A stretch of DNA of 38,328 nt from Bradyrhizobium sp. 139 (lineage in GTDB: Bacteria > Pseudomonadota > Alphaproteobacteria > Rhizobiales > Xanthobacteraceae): assembly GCF_023074175.1 (NCBI RefSeq), contig NZ_JADPKS010000137.1:1-38328 (forward strand), in the 5' to 3' direction. Below are positions 16,501 through 24,054 of this stretch, piece by piece. Made by a program: the position numbers and the translations under genes. Under the pieces are notes generated by a model that saw nothing but the letters and a program-made list of their open reading frames with translations, was not told where the DNA came from and searched no databases. Position 1 is the first letter of the stretch; each line of letters opens with the position of its first letter.

Positions 16501-18200
16501 TCGCAATGGCGGACGCCGCCGTGACCGTTGCCGAGGGCACACCGACAGCGACGATCACGCTGCTGCGCAGCGGCAATGCCAGTCAAGCTGCCACGATCGG
16601 TTTCACAACAAGTAACGGCAGCGCGGTCTCGGGATTGGACTACACAACCACGTCCGGCACGGTGACCTTCGCCGCTGGCCAGGTGACCCAGACCATCACG
16701 GTCCCGATCATCAACGATACGACACCGGAGAGCGACGAGACCTTCACCGTCACCTTGAGCAACCCGACGGGCGCCACTCTCGGCGCACAGGCGACGACGA
16801 CAGTGAAGATCCTCGACAATGACAACCCCGACCTCGGCAATCTGGTGGGCCAGACGGCCGTGACCGGGCTGAACGAACCAACAGCGATCGATTGGACTCC
16901 CGATGGCCGCTACATGCTGGTCGCGCAGAAAGACGGCGTGGTGCGCGTGGTGGACAACGGCACCCTGCGATCTACGCCGCTCATCGATCTTTCGAGCGAG
17001 GTAAGTGACGTCGGCGATCGCGGACTTCTCGGCATCGCGGTGAACCCGAATTTCTTCGTAGGCAGCCCCTATGTCTACCTGCTCTACACCTACGATCCGC
17101 CCGAGACGGCGGGCCAGACGGGACTCGCAGGACCCGATCAGGCCGGGAATCGACCTTCTCGTCTGGTGAGGGTGACTGTCAACCCAAACACCATGGTCGC
17201 CGATCCGGCGAGCGAGTTCGTACTCGTCGGCAAGAACAGCATTTGGGCGTATACGAGTCAGCCGGACATGGACAGCAACGGCGATCCCAGCATTCCCCCA
17301 TCAGGTATCGTCAACGGCACCACCATAACGGCCCCCGCCAGCCAGATAGAGACCGGAACGCAGGACAACGATCCGAACCACGCGGGGATTCAGAACCAAA
17401 ACATTCGCGATTATCTGGCGACGGACGGCGACTCGCATTCCATCGGTGCCGTTCATTTTGGCCCCGACGGCTATCTCTATCTCACCGTCGGCGATGGCAC
17501 GTCATACAATTTCGCGGACTCTCGTGCAGTGCGAGTCCAAGACATCCACAATCTCTCCGGCAAGCTGTTGCGGATCGACCCGAGCACAGGTGAAGGAGCG
17601 CCCGGAAATCCATTCTATCAGGCCAGCGATCCCAACAGTAACCAGTCGAAGGTCTTCTACTACGGCGTTCGCAACTCTTATCGCTTCAGCTTCGATCCGG
17701 TCACCAATCTGCCCGTGCTCGGAGATGTGGGTTGGGACAGCTGGGAAGAGCTCGATACCGGCCCGGCCGGATCGAACTTCGGATGGCCCTATCTCGAGGG
17801 TCCGAACAAAACCGCCAGCTACCAGGACCTCGCCCAGGCGATCACCTTCTACAACAATGGCAACCGCAACAATACGACCGACCCGCCTGCCGTAGCTCCC
17901 ATCCTGGCTGAGAGCCACGGTGCTCCGGACAATTTCCACGTGATAACCGCGGGAGATTTCTACAACCAGAACACCATTTTCTTCGACGATGTCTACAACG
18001 GAACGATCTTCGCTGCGACCTTGAACGCAAGCCGGCAGGTTGCCAGCGTCCAGTTGGTGGACAACAACGCGCAAGGCATCGTCGACCTGCAAAAGGGCCC
18101 CGATGGGTGGCTCTACGGAGCCGATATATTCGATGGCACGATCCGACGTTGGGTGGACCCCTCAGCCGCGCCCGCTCTGGGGCTCGCTGTCGGCTCCTGA
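13557..18200 (+). CDS. Giant surface protein: DUF4082, Ig-like, Calx-beta, sugar-dehydrogenase propeller
   Basis: The 1547-residue product starts MASLFTTQAPVL after GGGAGAG, so the frame's AT-rich 40 codons upstream are excluded. Order: DUF4082 (~2-152), two Ig-like units (~160-345), DUF4082 (~352-502), two Ig-like units (~510-695), DUF4082 (~702-852), Calx-beta (~858-976: SSSTIYVSEAAGTATITV), Calx-beta (~980-1093) and a C-terminal soluble glucose/sorbosone dehydrogenase-type beta-propeller (~1098-1541: GLNEPTAIDWTPDGRYMLVA, GLLGIAVNPNF, DSHSIGAVHFGPDGYLY). There is no N-terminal signal peptide and no RTX repeats, so its export route is unclear; type I secretion through the nearby transporter is a possibility. 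PQQ-dependent sugar oxidation is known for the propeller family but not shown here. Confidence 0.88.
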   Translation: MASLFTTQAPVLTNNTDGTGADYELGMRFTSDTSGVIQAIRYYKASNETGTHIGHIWSATGQELATVTFTNEGASGWQQQALATPLTIAAGTTYVVSVNINSYYVSTTQGFASGISNGGLNAAAGAGVYDLTKGIFPTAIYQNTNYFRDVVFAAGSSNPTNHPGAVSVSGTPTQNQILTATVSDTDGVPGTISYQWQQSTNGSTWTNISGATARTLTLGQAQVGSFIRATASYTDLQGSSETPVSSATATKVANVNDLGVVTINGTASQNQTLTASVTDPDGVPASITYRWQSSPDGTTWTNLAATTASLTLDSSLVGKRVRVNTTYTDLLGTSENVTSAATATVAAASSGTTLLTTQTPSITNATDGTGADYELGMRFTSDASGVIQAIRYYKASNETGTHIGHIWSATGQELATVTFTNEGASGWQQQALATPLTIAAGTTYVVSVNINSYYVSTTQGFASGISNGGLNAAAGAGVYDLTKGIFPTAIYQNTNYFRDVVFAAGSSNPTNHPGAVSVSGTPTQNQILTATVSDTDGVPGTISYQWQQSTNGSTWTNISGATARTLTLGQAQVGSFIRATASYTDLQGSSETPVSSATATKVANVNDLGVVTINGTASQNQTLTASVTDPDGVPASITYHWQSSPDGTTWTNLAATTASLTLDSSLVGKRIRVNTTYTDLLGTSENVTSAATATVAAASSGTTLFTTQTPSITNATDGTGADYELGMRFTSDTSGVIQAIRYYKASNETGTHIGHIWSATGQELATVTFTNEGASGWQQQALATPLTIAAGTTYVVSVNINSYYVSTPQGFASGISNGGLNAAAGAGVYDLTKGIFPTAIYQNTNYFRDVVFAQSNVIALLSSSTIYVSEAAGTATITVARSGDLQSQTTVEYTTNEIGTGGTATAGLDYTQPTFNGRANTGQIVFGPGESTKSFTIPIVNDQLTEGTETFAVGLQNPSSGSLGAPRTVLVSIVDDDSPISIAMADAAVTVAEGTPTATITLLRSGNASQAATIGFTTSNGSAVSGLDYTTTSGTVTFAAGQVTQTITVPIINDTTPESDETFTVTLSNPTGATLGAQATTTVKILDNDNPDLGNLVGQTAVTGLNEPTAIDWTPDGRYMLVAQKDGVVRVVDNGTLRSTPLIDLSSEVSDVGDRGLLGIAVNPNFFVGSPYVYLLYTYDPPETAGQTGLAGPDQAGNRPSRLVRVTVNPNTMVADPASEFVLVGKNSIWAYTSQPDMDSNGDPSIPPSGIVNGTTITAPASQIETGTQDNDPNHAGIQNQNIRDYLATDGDSHSIGAVHFGPDGYLYLTVGDGTSYNFADSRAVRVQDIHNLSGKLLRIDPSTGEGAPGNPFYQASDPNSNQSKVFYYGVRNSYRFSFDPVTNLPVLGDVGWDSWEELDTGPAGSNFGWPYLEGPNKTASYQDLAQAITFYNNGNRNNTTDPPAVAPILAESHGAPDNFHVITAGDFYNQNTIFFDDVYNGTIFAATLNASRQVASVQLVDNNAQGIVDLQKGPDGWLYGADIFDGTIRRWVDPSAAPALGLAVGS
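13561..14610 (+). repeat. Internal tandem repeat, unit 1 (1,050 bp)
   Basis: This encodes one DUF4082 plus two Ig-like units. The same DNA, with few substitutions, starts again exactly 1,050 bp later. The stretch 14021-14400 is identical to 15071-15450 as read. Confidence 0.95.
14611..15660 (+). repeat. Internal tandem repeat, unit 2 (1,050 bp)
   Basis: This is the second copy of the 350-residue unit, differing from unit 1 by scattered, mostly synonymous changes near its ends. A partial third copy (DUF4082 only, 15661-16113) follows and is more diverged. Confidence 0.95.
15661..16113 (+). repeat. Partial third repeat unit (DUF4082 only)
   Basis: It begins 1,050 bp after unit 2 and matches the first ~450 bp of the unit with more synonymous substitutions, for example in GTCTCCACCCCGCAGGG. 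It then switches to the Calx-beta part. Confidence 0.9.
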
Positions 18201-18410
18201 CGGACGCCGGCCATAGTAAGCGTCGAACTGCGACCGTTCGGGGACAGCTATTGCTCGTGCAGTGTGGAATGGCACGAACTTCGATGTTCGGGAAGTGACC
18301 CTGATGCGGCCAATGGTGCTTTTCTTAACCTCGACTGTGAGCCCTGCCAGTTCTATCGAATCCCAGTTGCGCGAAAAGTTACAGAAGATCGAGGCCGTTC
18401 AGGGGGACTG

Positions 18411-19214
18411 ATGCGAGTTGCAAAAATATTGACGTCTATCGCGTCGATCTCCTTGAGTTTGGGGATCGGAGCAATGCCGCCGACCGCCGCGGCTCAAGAG
18501 CAGAAATCCAATCCTGCCCCAGCTAGCTCGTCGCCTGCTCCTGCAGCAGTCCCCGCTCCTATTCCTGAACCCGCTCCGTCATCGATGCCTTCGAGTGGAC
18601 CACCACTTTCCTTTGACGATGCGCGATTTACCAGTGCTGCCTCCTACAGCCGTCTGGATAATGGCGTGCCGGATGGTGGATCAATCGCAGATCGAAGCTA
18701 TATCTATTATGAAGTCGGCGATAACACGGTTGGCTGCTGGGGCAGCTGCACATTAACAAGACTCCGAATCCAATCTCGCGAATGTATCCGAGCGATCAAA
18801 GGCAATATCGTAATTTCGGACTCTTATCTTGAGGCGACCGGACAAGACGATGACCACGCCGATGTGATCCAGGCCTATGGCCCCGGCAATCACGGAACGA
18901 TTACTCTGCGCAACACTTCCATTGTCGCGCACAACACATCCGCGACCGCCGGCATATTTGTCGCCGACAACTGGAAGCCCGATCTGGTTGATCTGGAGAA
19001 CGTCATGTTCCACGGCGGGCCTTTTGGTCTGCGTCTTCACGCCGATGGTTACATGAACGCACACTTGCGAATGAAGAACGTGTGCTTTGTCGGACCGTTC
19101 CGCTTCCGCAAGTTTTTCATCACCGACTTTATTATCGATGAGTGGACCAACGTGAATGATTGCGTCATTCAAAATGGTCAGCTTGTTGTCGTAAGACCGA
19201 TCCGACGCCCCTGA
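18411..19214 (+). CDS. Secreted right-handed beta-helix protein
   Basis: The 267-residue product has a Sec signal peptide (MRVAKILTSIASISLSLGIG, cleavage around TAAA-QEQ), a Pro/Ala linker (~34-65) and a beta-helix domain (~70-262). The helix has parallel strands such as NIVISDSYLEATG, DHADVIQAYG, GTITLRNTSIVAH, VDLENVMFHGG and LRMKNVCFVG. This domain is a clear paralogue of the first ~195 residues of the type I substrate at 26075-28486. The ATG at 18411 follows AGGGGG; the open frame from 18264 lacks features. Pectate-lyase-like folds bind polysaccharides. No catalytic residues can be assigned, so a binding role is equally likely. Confidence 0.82.
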   Translation: MRVAKILTSIASISLSLGIGAMPPTAAAQEQKSNPAPASSSPAPAAVPAPIPEPAPSSMPSSGPPLSFDDARFTSAASYSRLDNGVPDGGSIADRSYIYYEVGDNTVGCWGSCTLTRLRIQSRECIRAIKGNIVISDSYLEATGQDDDHADVIQAYGPGNHGTITLRNTSIVAHNTSATAGIFVADNWKPDLVDLENVMFHGGPFGLRLHADGYMNAHLRMKNVCFVGPFRFRKFFITDFIIDEWTNVNDCVIQNGQLVVVRPIRRP

Positions 19215-19405
19215 CGGCACTTTGAGCGAACGCAAGATTTCCCGAGAAGCCGCTCAGCCGACGCTGGGCAGCATGCGCGCTCGAACAAATGGCGTCGAGA
19301 CTTGGGCGAGGCCCAATGGTAACCGCAAGCCAGGACGTCCATCCTGGCCCGCGGTCATCAAATAGCTCCAAATAGTTCAGGGTACTACTTCGATCGGGTC
19401 TGAAC

Positions 19406-20104
19406 TTACTTGCCTGACGTGATCTCAGAGTTCTTCCGAACTGCCATAAGTGACTTGGTCAATCCAAGATATTTTTCCGGGATGACGGCGGCATCGGGAA
19501 AAAGCGCGGAAAACATCCGCCGGTCGAGTAAGGACGAAGACTGAACGGTCCTCATCGCCTCATCGACGGTTGCCGCTTTGGACCAATAAGGGCCCAACTT
19601 GCGGGTCATGACCAGCCGGAACTTAAGGGACTCGGGAAGCCAATGCAGGAGTGGCGTTCTCGCGTGAGGTTCGATCGGAAACCAGAAATAGGGTGTTTGC
19701 ACAAAGTAGTTTGGAGCGATTCTGCGGATCTCCTTCGCCATGGACATCATGTCCGACCATTGGCCTACATGTTCGATCACGGAATTCGAGTGGATCACGT
19801 CGAAGCTGTTATTGGCGAATTCAGGCATGTGACAGGCGTTCCCGTGCAGGAATGTAAATCCCGGTTGGGCTGCAGGTTGCGCGTCGTCCAAGTTGACCAG
19901 GGTTATTTCGACAGGCCTGCCTATCAGTTTTCTCTTGTCCTTCCAGTAGGCTTCAACTCCGCCGACGTCGAGAATCCGCAGAGCACGCCCCATCGTCGGA
20001 ATCGAATTGATGAGGTCGAGAAATATGGAAAATCGGGCCAGCCTGAAACTGCTCGACGCTGCCCTCTCGTAACCACCAACTTCGATCGCCGGGGAAGTCG
20101 CCAT
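19406..20104 (-). CDS. Class I SAM-dependent methyltransferase
   Basis: The 232-residue product has motif I ALRILDVGGVEAYW, then ITLVNLDDAQ, FTFLHGNACHMPEFANNSFD and VIHSNSVIEHVG. This order is typical of methyltransferase domain 11-type enzymes. The acceptor is not evident; cluster context favours a sugar or a secreted protein. The ATG at 20104 was preferred to a TTG at 20119. A promoter-like 12-mer identical to one upstream of the 5383 gene lies 29 bp before the start. Confidence 0.85.
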   Translation of the reverse strand: MATSPAIEVGGYERAASSSFRLARFSIFLDLINSIPTMGRALRILDVGGVEAYWKDKRKLIGRPVEITLVNLDDAQPAAQPGFTFLHGNACHMPEFANNSFDVIHSNSVIEHVGQWSDMMSMAKEIRRIAPNYFVQTPYFWFPIEPHARTPLLHWLPESLKFRLVMTRKLGPYWSKAATVDEAMRTVQSSSLLDRRMFSALFPDAAVIPEKYLGLTKSLMAVRKNSEITSGK

Positions 20105-20132
20105 TTCAATCTTTCTCAATGGGAAGCTTGAA

Positions 20133-20167
20133 TCCTATTATATAGGGTATATTTAAATTCGCTTCAA
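20133..20167 (-). promoter_or_regulatory. Candidate promoter of the 19406 methyltransferase
   Basis: On the minus strand TTGAAG (20162-20167) and TATAAT (20137-20142) are 19 bp apart, with GAATTTAAATATA between them. TCCTATTATATA (20133-20144) and a TTAAATTCRCYTTCAA-like flank match the region upstream of the 5383 start. Spacing is longer than ideal. Confidence 0.35.
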
Positions 20168-20330
20168 ATAAAATCGCGACGATATTATTCCTCTGGGCTA
20201 GGCCAGATGGAACGAGCACTCGCACGGACCGAATCCGAATCCCAGTGCGCTGCAGTGAGCAACCCGGAAAGGCGGGGGCGATTTCCAGGGAACAGCGCGC
20301 AAAGGCCTCCGCCAAATCAGCCAATCATAC

Positions 20331-20939
20331 TCATGGCCGACTGATCGTCGCCCACAGCCGATGATTTTCGGGTATCTGTACGCGAACCCAGCGATAGGGC
20401 GTCTGCGACCACGGCTTGATCTGCGGCGTGAGATTGTCGAGAACGAAATCGCCGCTGCGGGTGCGTACGAGAAGCACCAAATGGTGTTCTCCAGAACCGA
20501 GGACGACTTCGCTCAATAACAGCACTCGCGCTGGCCAGCCAAGCTGAAGCAACTCGTGGCGCTTGCTCACCGCGTAGTCATTGCAATCGCCGTGATTGGG
20601 ATTGATGACCCACTCCTCACCGGCAAGGCCGAGCTCGTTGCGAGCCGGCACAATGGCGAGATTGACTGCGCGATTGACCTCTTGCAAAGCCGCCCACCGA
20701 TCCTCGGTCAGCCGGATCAGCCCACCGCGAAATGATCGCCGCTGCAGACATTCCGCCTCATAGCGCAGGCAGAACGCGGTGTACGCAAAGGGTGGCAGCG
20801 TCGGGCTTCCCAGCTCGATGTGCTGATTGATTGCCCTCAGCGTCGCCGGCAGGGCCGTGCGCCCTGCGCGCGCCCATTCAGTTCCGCCGATCATGACAGC
20901 GAGCGCCGCCGCGACGACCGAGCCGTACGTACGATTCAT
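20331..20939 (-). CDS. Periplasmic transglutaminase-like cysteine peptidase (BTLCP, LapG family)
   Basis: The 202-residue product has a signal peptide (residues 1-25, GTEWARA). The papain/transglutaminase-like core has Cys119 in HGDCNDYAV, His153 in GEHHLVLLV and Asp168 in FVLDNLTPQ, matching the catalytic triad of the BTLCP (peptidase C93) family. The best known member, LapG, cleaves the N-terminus of type I-secreted adhesins in the periplasm. The family occurs often in rhizobia. The start at 20939 follows GAGGGATC. It lies on the same strand as the type I secretion genes ~1 kb away, so adhesin processing is a reasonable hypothesis. Confidence 0.87.
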   Translation of the reverse strand: MNRTYGSVVAAALAVMIGGTEWARAGRTALPATLRAINQHIELGSPTLPPFAYTAFCLRYEAECLQRRSFRGGLIRLTEDRWAALQEVNRAVNLAIVPARNELGLAGEEWVINPNHGDCNDYAVSKRHELLQLGWPARVLLLSEVVLGSGEHHLVLLVRTRSGDFVLDNLTPQIKPWSQTPYRWVRVQIPENHRLWATISRP

Positions 20940-22044
20940 CCGCCGATCCCTCGTAAACGCCAGATTGAGGCTCGGATCCACCGGCAATGCGGAAACGGAA
21001 AGCACTGCGGCAATGATGTTATTTAACTATATTTAAAATTGATTATTAATTCAATAAAGATAAATATTAATTTTCAGTGGCGTTTTAAATATTATTGCGA
21101 CTTGGCATTGGCCGCGCGCATGAGCGAAATCGACCACTTTGGCAATGGATCGCTGCATTGCGGCCACATCGCTTCTGCGACGCCGTCAGGCTTGGCAGAA
21201 GCCTTGGACCCCCGGAATTAAGGCAACAATTTAACGCCCTCGCGAATTTAATTATTGATTAATCGCCGCCGCTAGGCGAAGCGTATCCCGAACGACTCTC
21301 CTGCCTCAGGATCGGGTTGAAGATGCCGGAAGAACTGCTCGTCATTCTGGGGGCCGAAGCCATCCTGCTTGCCTTCGTCACAGCGATGACTCTGCACCGC
21401 AAGCAAATGGATGTGCTGAGCGGGCTGCAGCGCCGCGCGTATCGCAGGTTCGTCCACCGGCAAGACAGGCCTTTGCTGCGCTCGGTCCGTGCGCGCGCCT
21501 GGGCTTTGCTGTCACTGGCGAAGACTTGGATCGGTATTGGAAGGCTCACCCCAGCCAATCTCCGGCGGCTGCTCGGAAGCGCCCAATCGAGCCTGATGCA
21601 GGCGCGAAAGCTGTCCACCCTTGTGTCTTATCTCTGGCGGCCTCAGACCACTCGAGCCACGCCTTCCGGCTCCAGACGTATTGCAGAGGCTGGGCGTCAG
21701 CTCGGTGCTCGTTGAATGCGGCGCCCGAGTGGCTTGATGCACTCGGGGCCCCATCATTCCTCGTTTGGCAACGGCTCAGCGTTCCTTGAATGCCCCTCCC
21801 ACCTGAGCCTGCGGCGGCTTGAGAGGGCAGGACAGCGCAGTGCGACGTAACAAGTTGACTGGCCGACCCGAGTTTCTCCAGCTCCTCCGGCTTCAGGATG
21901 ATGCGATCGCTGTGCTGGCTGCTGCCGGCACGCTGTTCGCGCCGAACAAACTTGACCTCAGGGCCTTCGGATGCAACCCGACGAGTAGTTCTTGTCGCTA
22001 GTCGCCCAACTCACGGCGCGTCCGCGAGCTCTGCGTCCCCTTGT
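20940..22044. other. Gene-poor stretch with AT-rich block, ambiguous ORFs and an hlyD remnant
   Basis: Positions 21015-21100 are very AT-rich (ATTTAACTATATTTAAAATT). Positions 21323-21715 are open on the plus strand (130 residues, hydrophobic start MPEELLVILGAEAILLAFVT, then basic). The antisense frame 21272-21463 also has GC-rich third positions, so neither is called with confidence. From ~21703 the DNA is a decayed copy of the hairpin and hlyD 3' end (separate entry). Confidence 0.5.
21703..21975 (-). pseudogene. Decayed copy of the HlyD 3' end and its hairpin
   Basis: Reading 21703-21975 beside 22663-22960 shows the same order of sequences: TCGGTxCTCGTTGA, a CCCGAGTG/CACTCGGGG hairpin, CAGCGTTCCTTGAATG, CGGCTTGAG, GGACAGCGC, GGCCGACCCGAGTTT, CAGCTC and GGCTTCAG. 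A ~40-base segment present in the intact gene is missing here and many bases differ. No reading frame survives. It is a fragment of a second HlyD C-terminus, from duplication or from a lost second secretion operon. Confidence 0.75.
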
Positions 22045-22641
22045 TCAGTTGACTCTCTTTTTCGTCTTGAACATCAACGTTATCCGCAGCAATGGACAAC
22101 TTCTTGAGATTCCTCTTGCGGCGTGCGGAACATTCCCCTGGAAAAGCACTAGACGATTTGGACGTGGCAGTACGGCTGCAACGATATCTGGTGGAGGCTG
22201 TTGGGTCAGGAAGACGGTCTCACCCGCCCAATTAGGGTCCCAAGTTGGATTGGAATAAAAGACTGCCGTGTAGTCATTGGGATCGGCCGAATCCAAATGA
22301 GCTGAGCCGTCGCATCCGTACGGATAACCGTTTGCATAGCACCTCATCAGGGTGTGATCTTTGAAGATCGACTGCTCCAAGAGGCTCCACATTTTCCAGA
22401 TGACCGGAGCTTCGTTCAACAAGACACCTGAACAATCCGACGTGTCAGCTTCGTCGTATCCACCGGCAAAATGCTTGTACCAATAGCGATAACTGCCGGG
22501 TGCCTTGAATGATACCGCTCCAAATTTCCACGATGTATTTTGCAGATAGTCTTGAACGTTCGCCAATAATTGTTGTTCTAAGACATCGTCATAAAGACGA
22601 ATGACCGGGTTTTCTGAGAGTATGATGGGCCGCGATGTCAT
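22045..22641 (-). CDS. 2-oxoglutarate/Fe(II) dioxygenase (prolyl-hydroxylase-like)
   Basis: The 198-residue product has the jelly-roll metal triad His115-x-Asp117 (AHLDSAD) and His173 (NVPHAARG), with Arg186 (LLRITLMF) placed to bind 2-oxoglutarate. The core VFLTQQPPPD and LVLFQGN strands fit the prolyl 4-hydroxylase-like group. I start it at the ATG at 22641, which has AAGGAG upstream; the longer frame begins inside a 13-bp-stem hairpin. It sits 100 bp after HlyD on the same strand. Hydroxylation of the secreted protein is a possible role, but small-molecule or sugar substrates are not excluded. Confidence 0.82.
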   Translation of the reverse strand: MTSRPIILSENPVIRLYDDVLEQQLLANVQDYLQNTSWKFGAVSFKAPGSYRYWYKHFAGGYDEADTSDCSGVLLNEAPVIWKMWSLLEQSIFKDHTLMRCYANGYPYGCDGSAHLDSADPNDYTAVFYSNPTWDPNWAGETVFLTQQPPPDIVAAVLPRPNRLVLFQGNVPHAARGISRSCPLLRITLMFKTKKRVN

Positions 22642-22686
22642 TTGTCCAATAGCTCCTTGATCGCAAGGTCGGTACTCGTTGATACG

Positions 22687-22716
22687 CAGCCCCGAGTGCT
22701 GGTGCACTCGGGGCTG
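22687..22716. terminator. Strong hairpin between HlyD and the 2OG oxygenase
   Basis: CAGCCCCGAGTGC (22687-22699) and GCACTCGGGGCTG (22704-22716) form a perfect 13-bp stem with a TGGT loop. It begins 24 bases after the HlyD stop. On the minus strand no T-run follows, and on the plus strand TGTTATTT follows. A degenerate copy is at 21724-21748. Confidence 0.7.
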
Positions 22717-22740
22717 TGTTATTTCGTGTCCAGCAAAGGT

Positions 22741-24054
22741 TCAGCGTTCCTTGAATGCGCGCTCCGCCTGATCGTGCAGCGGCTTGAGCAGGTAGGACAG
22801 CGCGGTTCGACCCGCCGTCTTGATAAAGACCTCCACCGGCATGCCGGGCAGCAGCTTGGCCGACCCGAGTTTCGCCAGCTCTTCAGGCTTCAGCAGGACG
22901 CGGCCCGTGTAGTAACTCGTGCCCGCACGCTGATCCTGTGTAATGTCTGCCGAGACCATGCTGACCTCTCCGTCGATTTCGGGCGTGGTCTTCTGGTTGA
23001 AGGCTGCGAAGCGCATCGTCGCGGTCTGTCCCATATAGACCTGGTCGATATCGCGCGGCGCGATCTTGACCTCAACCGCAAGCGAGTCCGCATCGGGCAC
23101 GATCAGCATGATCTGCTCGCCGGGAGAGATTACACCTCCAACCGTGTGGACGCTCAGCTCGTGGACGCGGCCGGTTTGCGGTGCCCTGATATCGATCCGA
23201 TTCAGTTGGTCGACCGCCGCAGTCTTGCGCTCGCTCAGCTCGGAGAGTTTCGATCGCGTTTCGATCAGATCCTTACCGACTTCCGTCCGCAGGTCCTGGT
23301 CGATCTGAATGATCTGGAGTCCGATTTCGGCGATCTTGCCCTTTGACTGAGCAATCATTCCTGCCAGCTGACTGCGCTCGCCTTCGAGGCGGGCGGAATC
23401 GCGCTCGAGGGAATTAAGCCGCGTGATCGGCACCAGATTTTTTTGCCAGAGACTGCGCACGCCTTCCAGCTCCTGGCGGATAAATTCGACTTCCTTCTGC
23501 TTGGCCTCGGTCTGTCCCGTAAGACCCTTGATCTCGTTTTCCAGCTGCGCGCTTTTCTCCTGCAACTGCGCTTTTTGGCCGCTCCTCGCCTGACGACGCA
23601 GGTCGAACAGCTTCCGCTCCGCAGTGATTGCACGGCTCGCCTCGGAGTTGCTCTCCCTGGCCCGATCGAGCAGCACCTTGGGAAAAGTAGCCTGCTCGGC
23701 GCCATCGCGCTCGGCCTCGAGACGAGCCTGCCGCGCGAACAGCTCATCGAGGCTGTTTGTCACGATGGTCGCATTCGCGAGCGTCTGAGTCTCGTCGAGG
23801 CGGATCAAAATGTCCCCAGCATTGACCCGGGCGCCCTCCCGCACGCGCAACTCTCCCACGATCCCGCCAGTGGAATGCTGAACCTTCTTGACGCTCGAAT
23901 CCACCACGACCACGCCTTGGGCGATCACCGCGCCCGACAATTGGGTCGTTGTCGCCCAACCGCCGATCCCAAAGGTTACCAAACCGAACATGATCATACC
24001 GACGATCATGTAACGCTGGATGGATTGCATCGCCGGTGCCACCTGGCCGTTCAT
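22741..24054 (-). CDS. Type I secretion periplasmic adaptor (HlyD/PrtE family)
   Basis: The 437-residue product has one N-terminal membrane helix (residues ~15-37, YMIVGMIMFGLVTFGIGGWA), a lipoyl-like segment (STGGIVGELRVREGARVNAG), a long alpha-helical hairpin (~115-290, QARLEAERDG... LQEKSAQLENEIKGL) and the C-terminal barrel (RIDIRAPQTGRVHELSVHTV, GGVISPGEQIM). This is the family that links the inner-membrane ABC exporter to a TolC-type channel. The ATG at 24054 overlaps the ABC stop (ATGA) and has AAGGAGG upstream, so translation is coupled. The long frame to 24168 is rejected. No TolC gene is in the window. Confidence 0.95.
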   Translation of the reverse strand: MNGQVAPAMQSIQRYMIVGMIMFGLVTFGIGGWATTTQLSGAVIAQGVVVVDSSVKKVQHSTGGIVGELRVREGARVNAGDILIRLDETQTLANATIVTNSLDELFARQARLEAERDGAEQATFPKVLLDRARESNSEASRAITAERKLFDLRRQARSGQKAQLQEKSAQLENEIKGLTGQTEAKQKEVEFIRQELEGVRSLWQKNLVPITRLNSLERDSARLEGERSQLAGMIAQSKGKIAEIGLQIIQIDQDLRTEVGKDLIETRSKLSELSERKTAAVDQLNRIDIRAPQTGRVHELSVHTVGGVISPGEQIMLIVPDADSLAVEVKIAPRDIDQVYMGQTATMRFAAFNQKTTPEIDGEVSMVSADITQDQRAGTSYYTGRVLLKPEELAKLGSAKLLPGMPVEVFIKTAGRTALSYLLKPLHDQAERAFKER

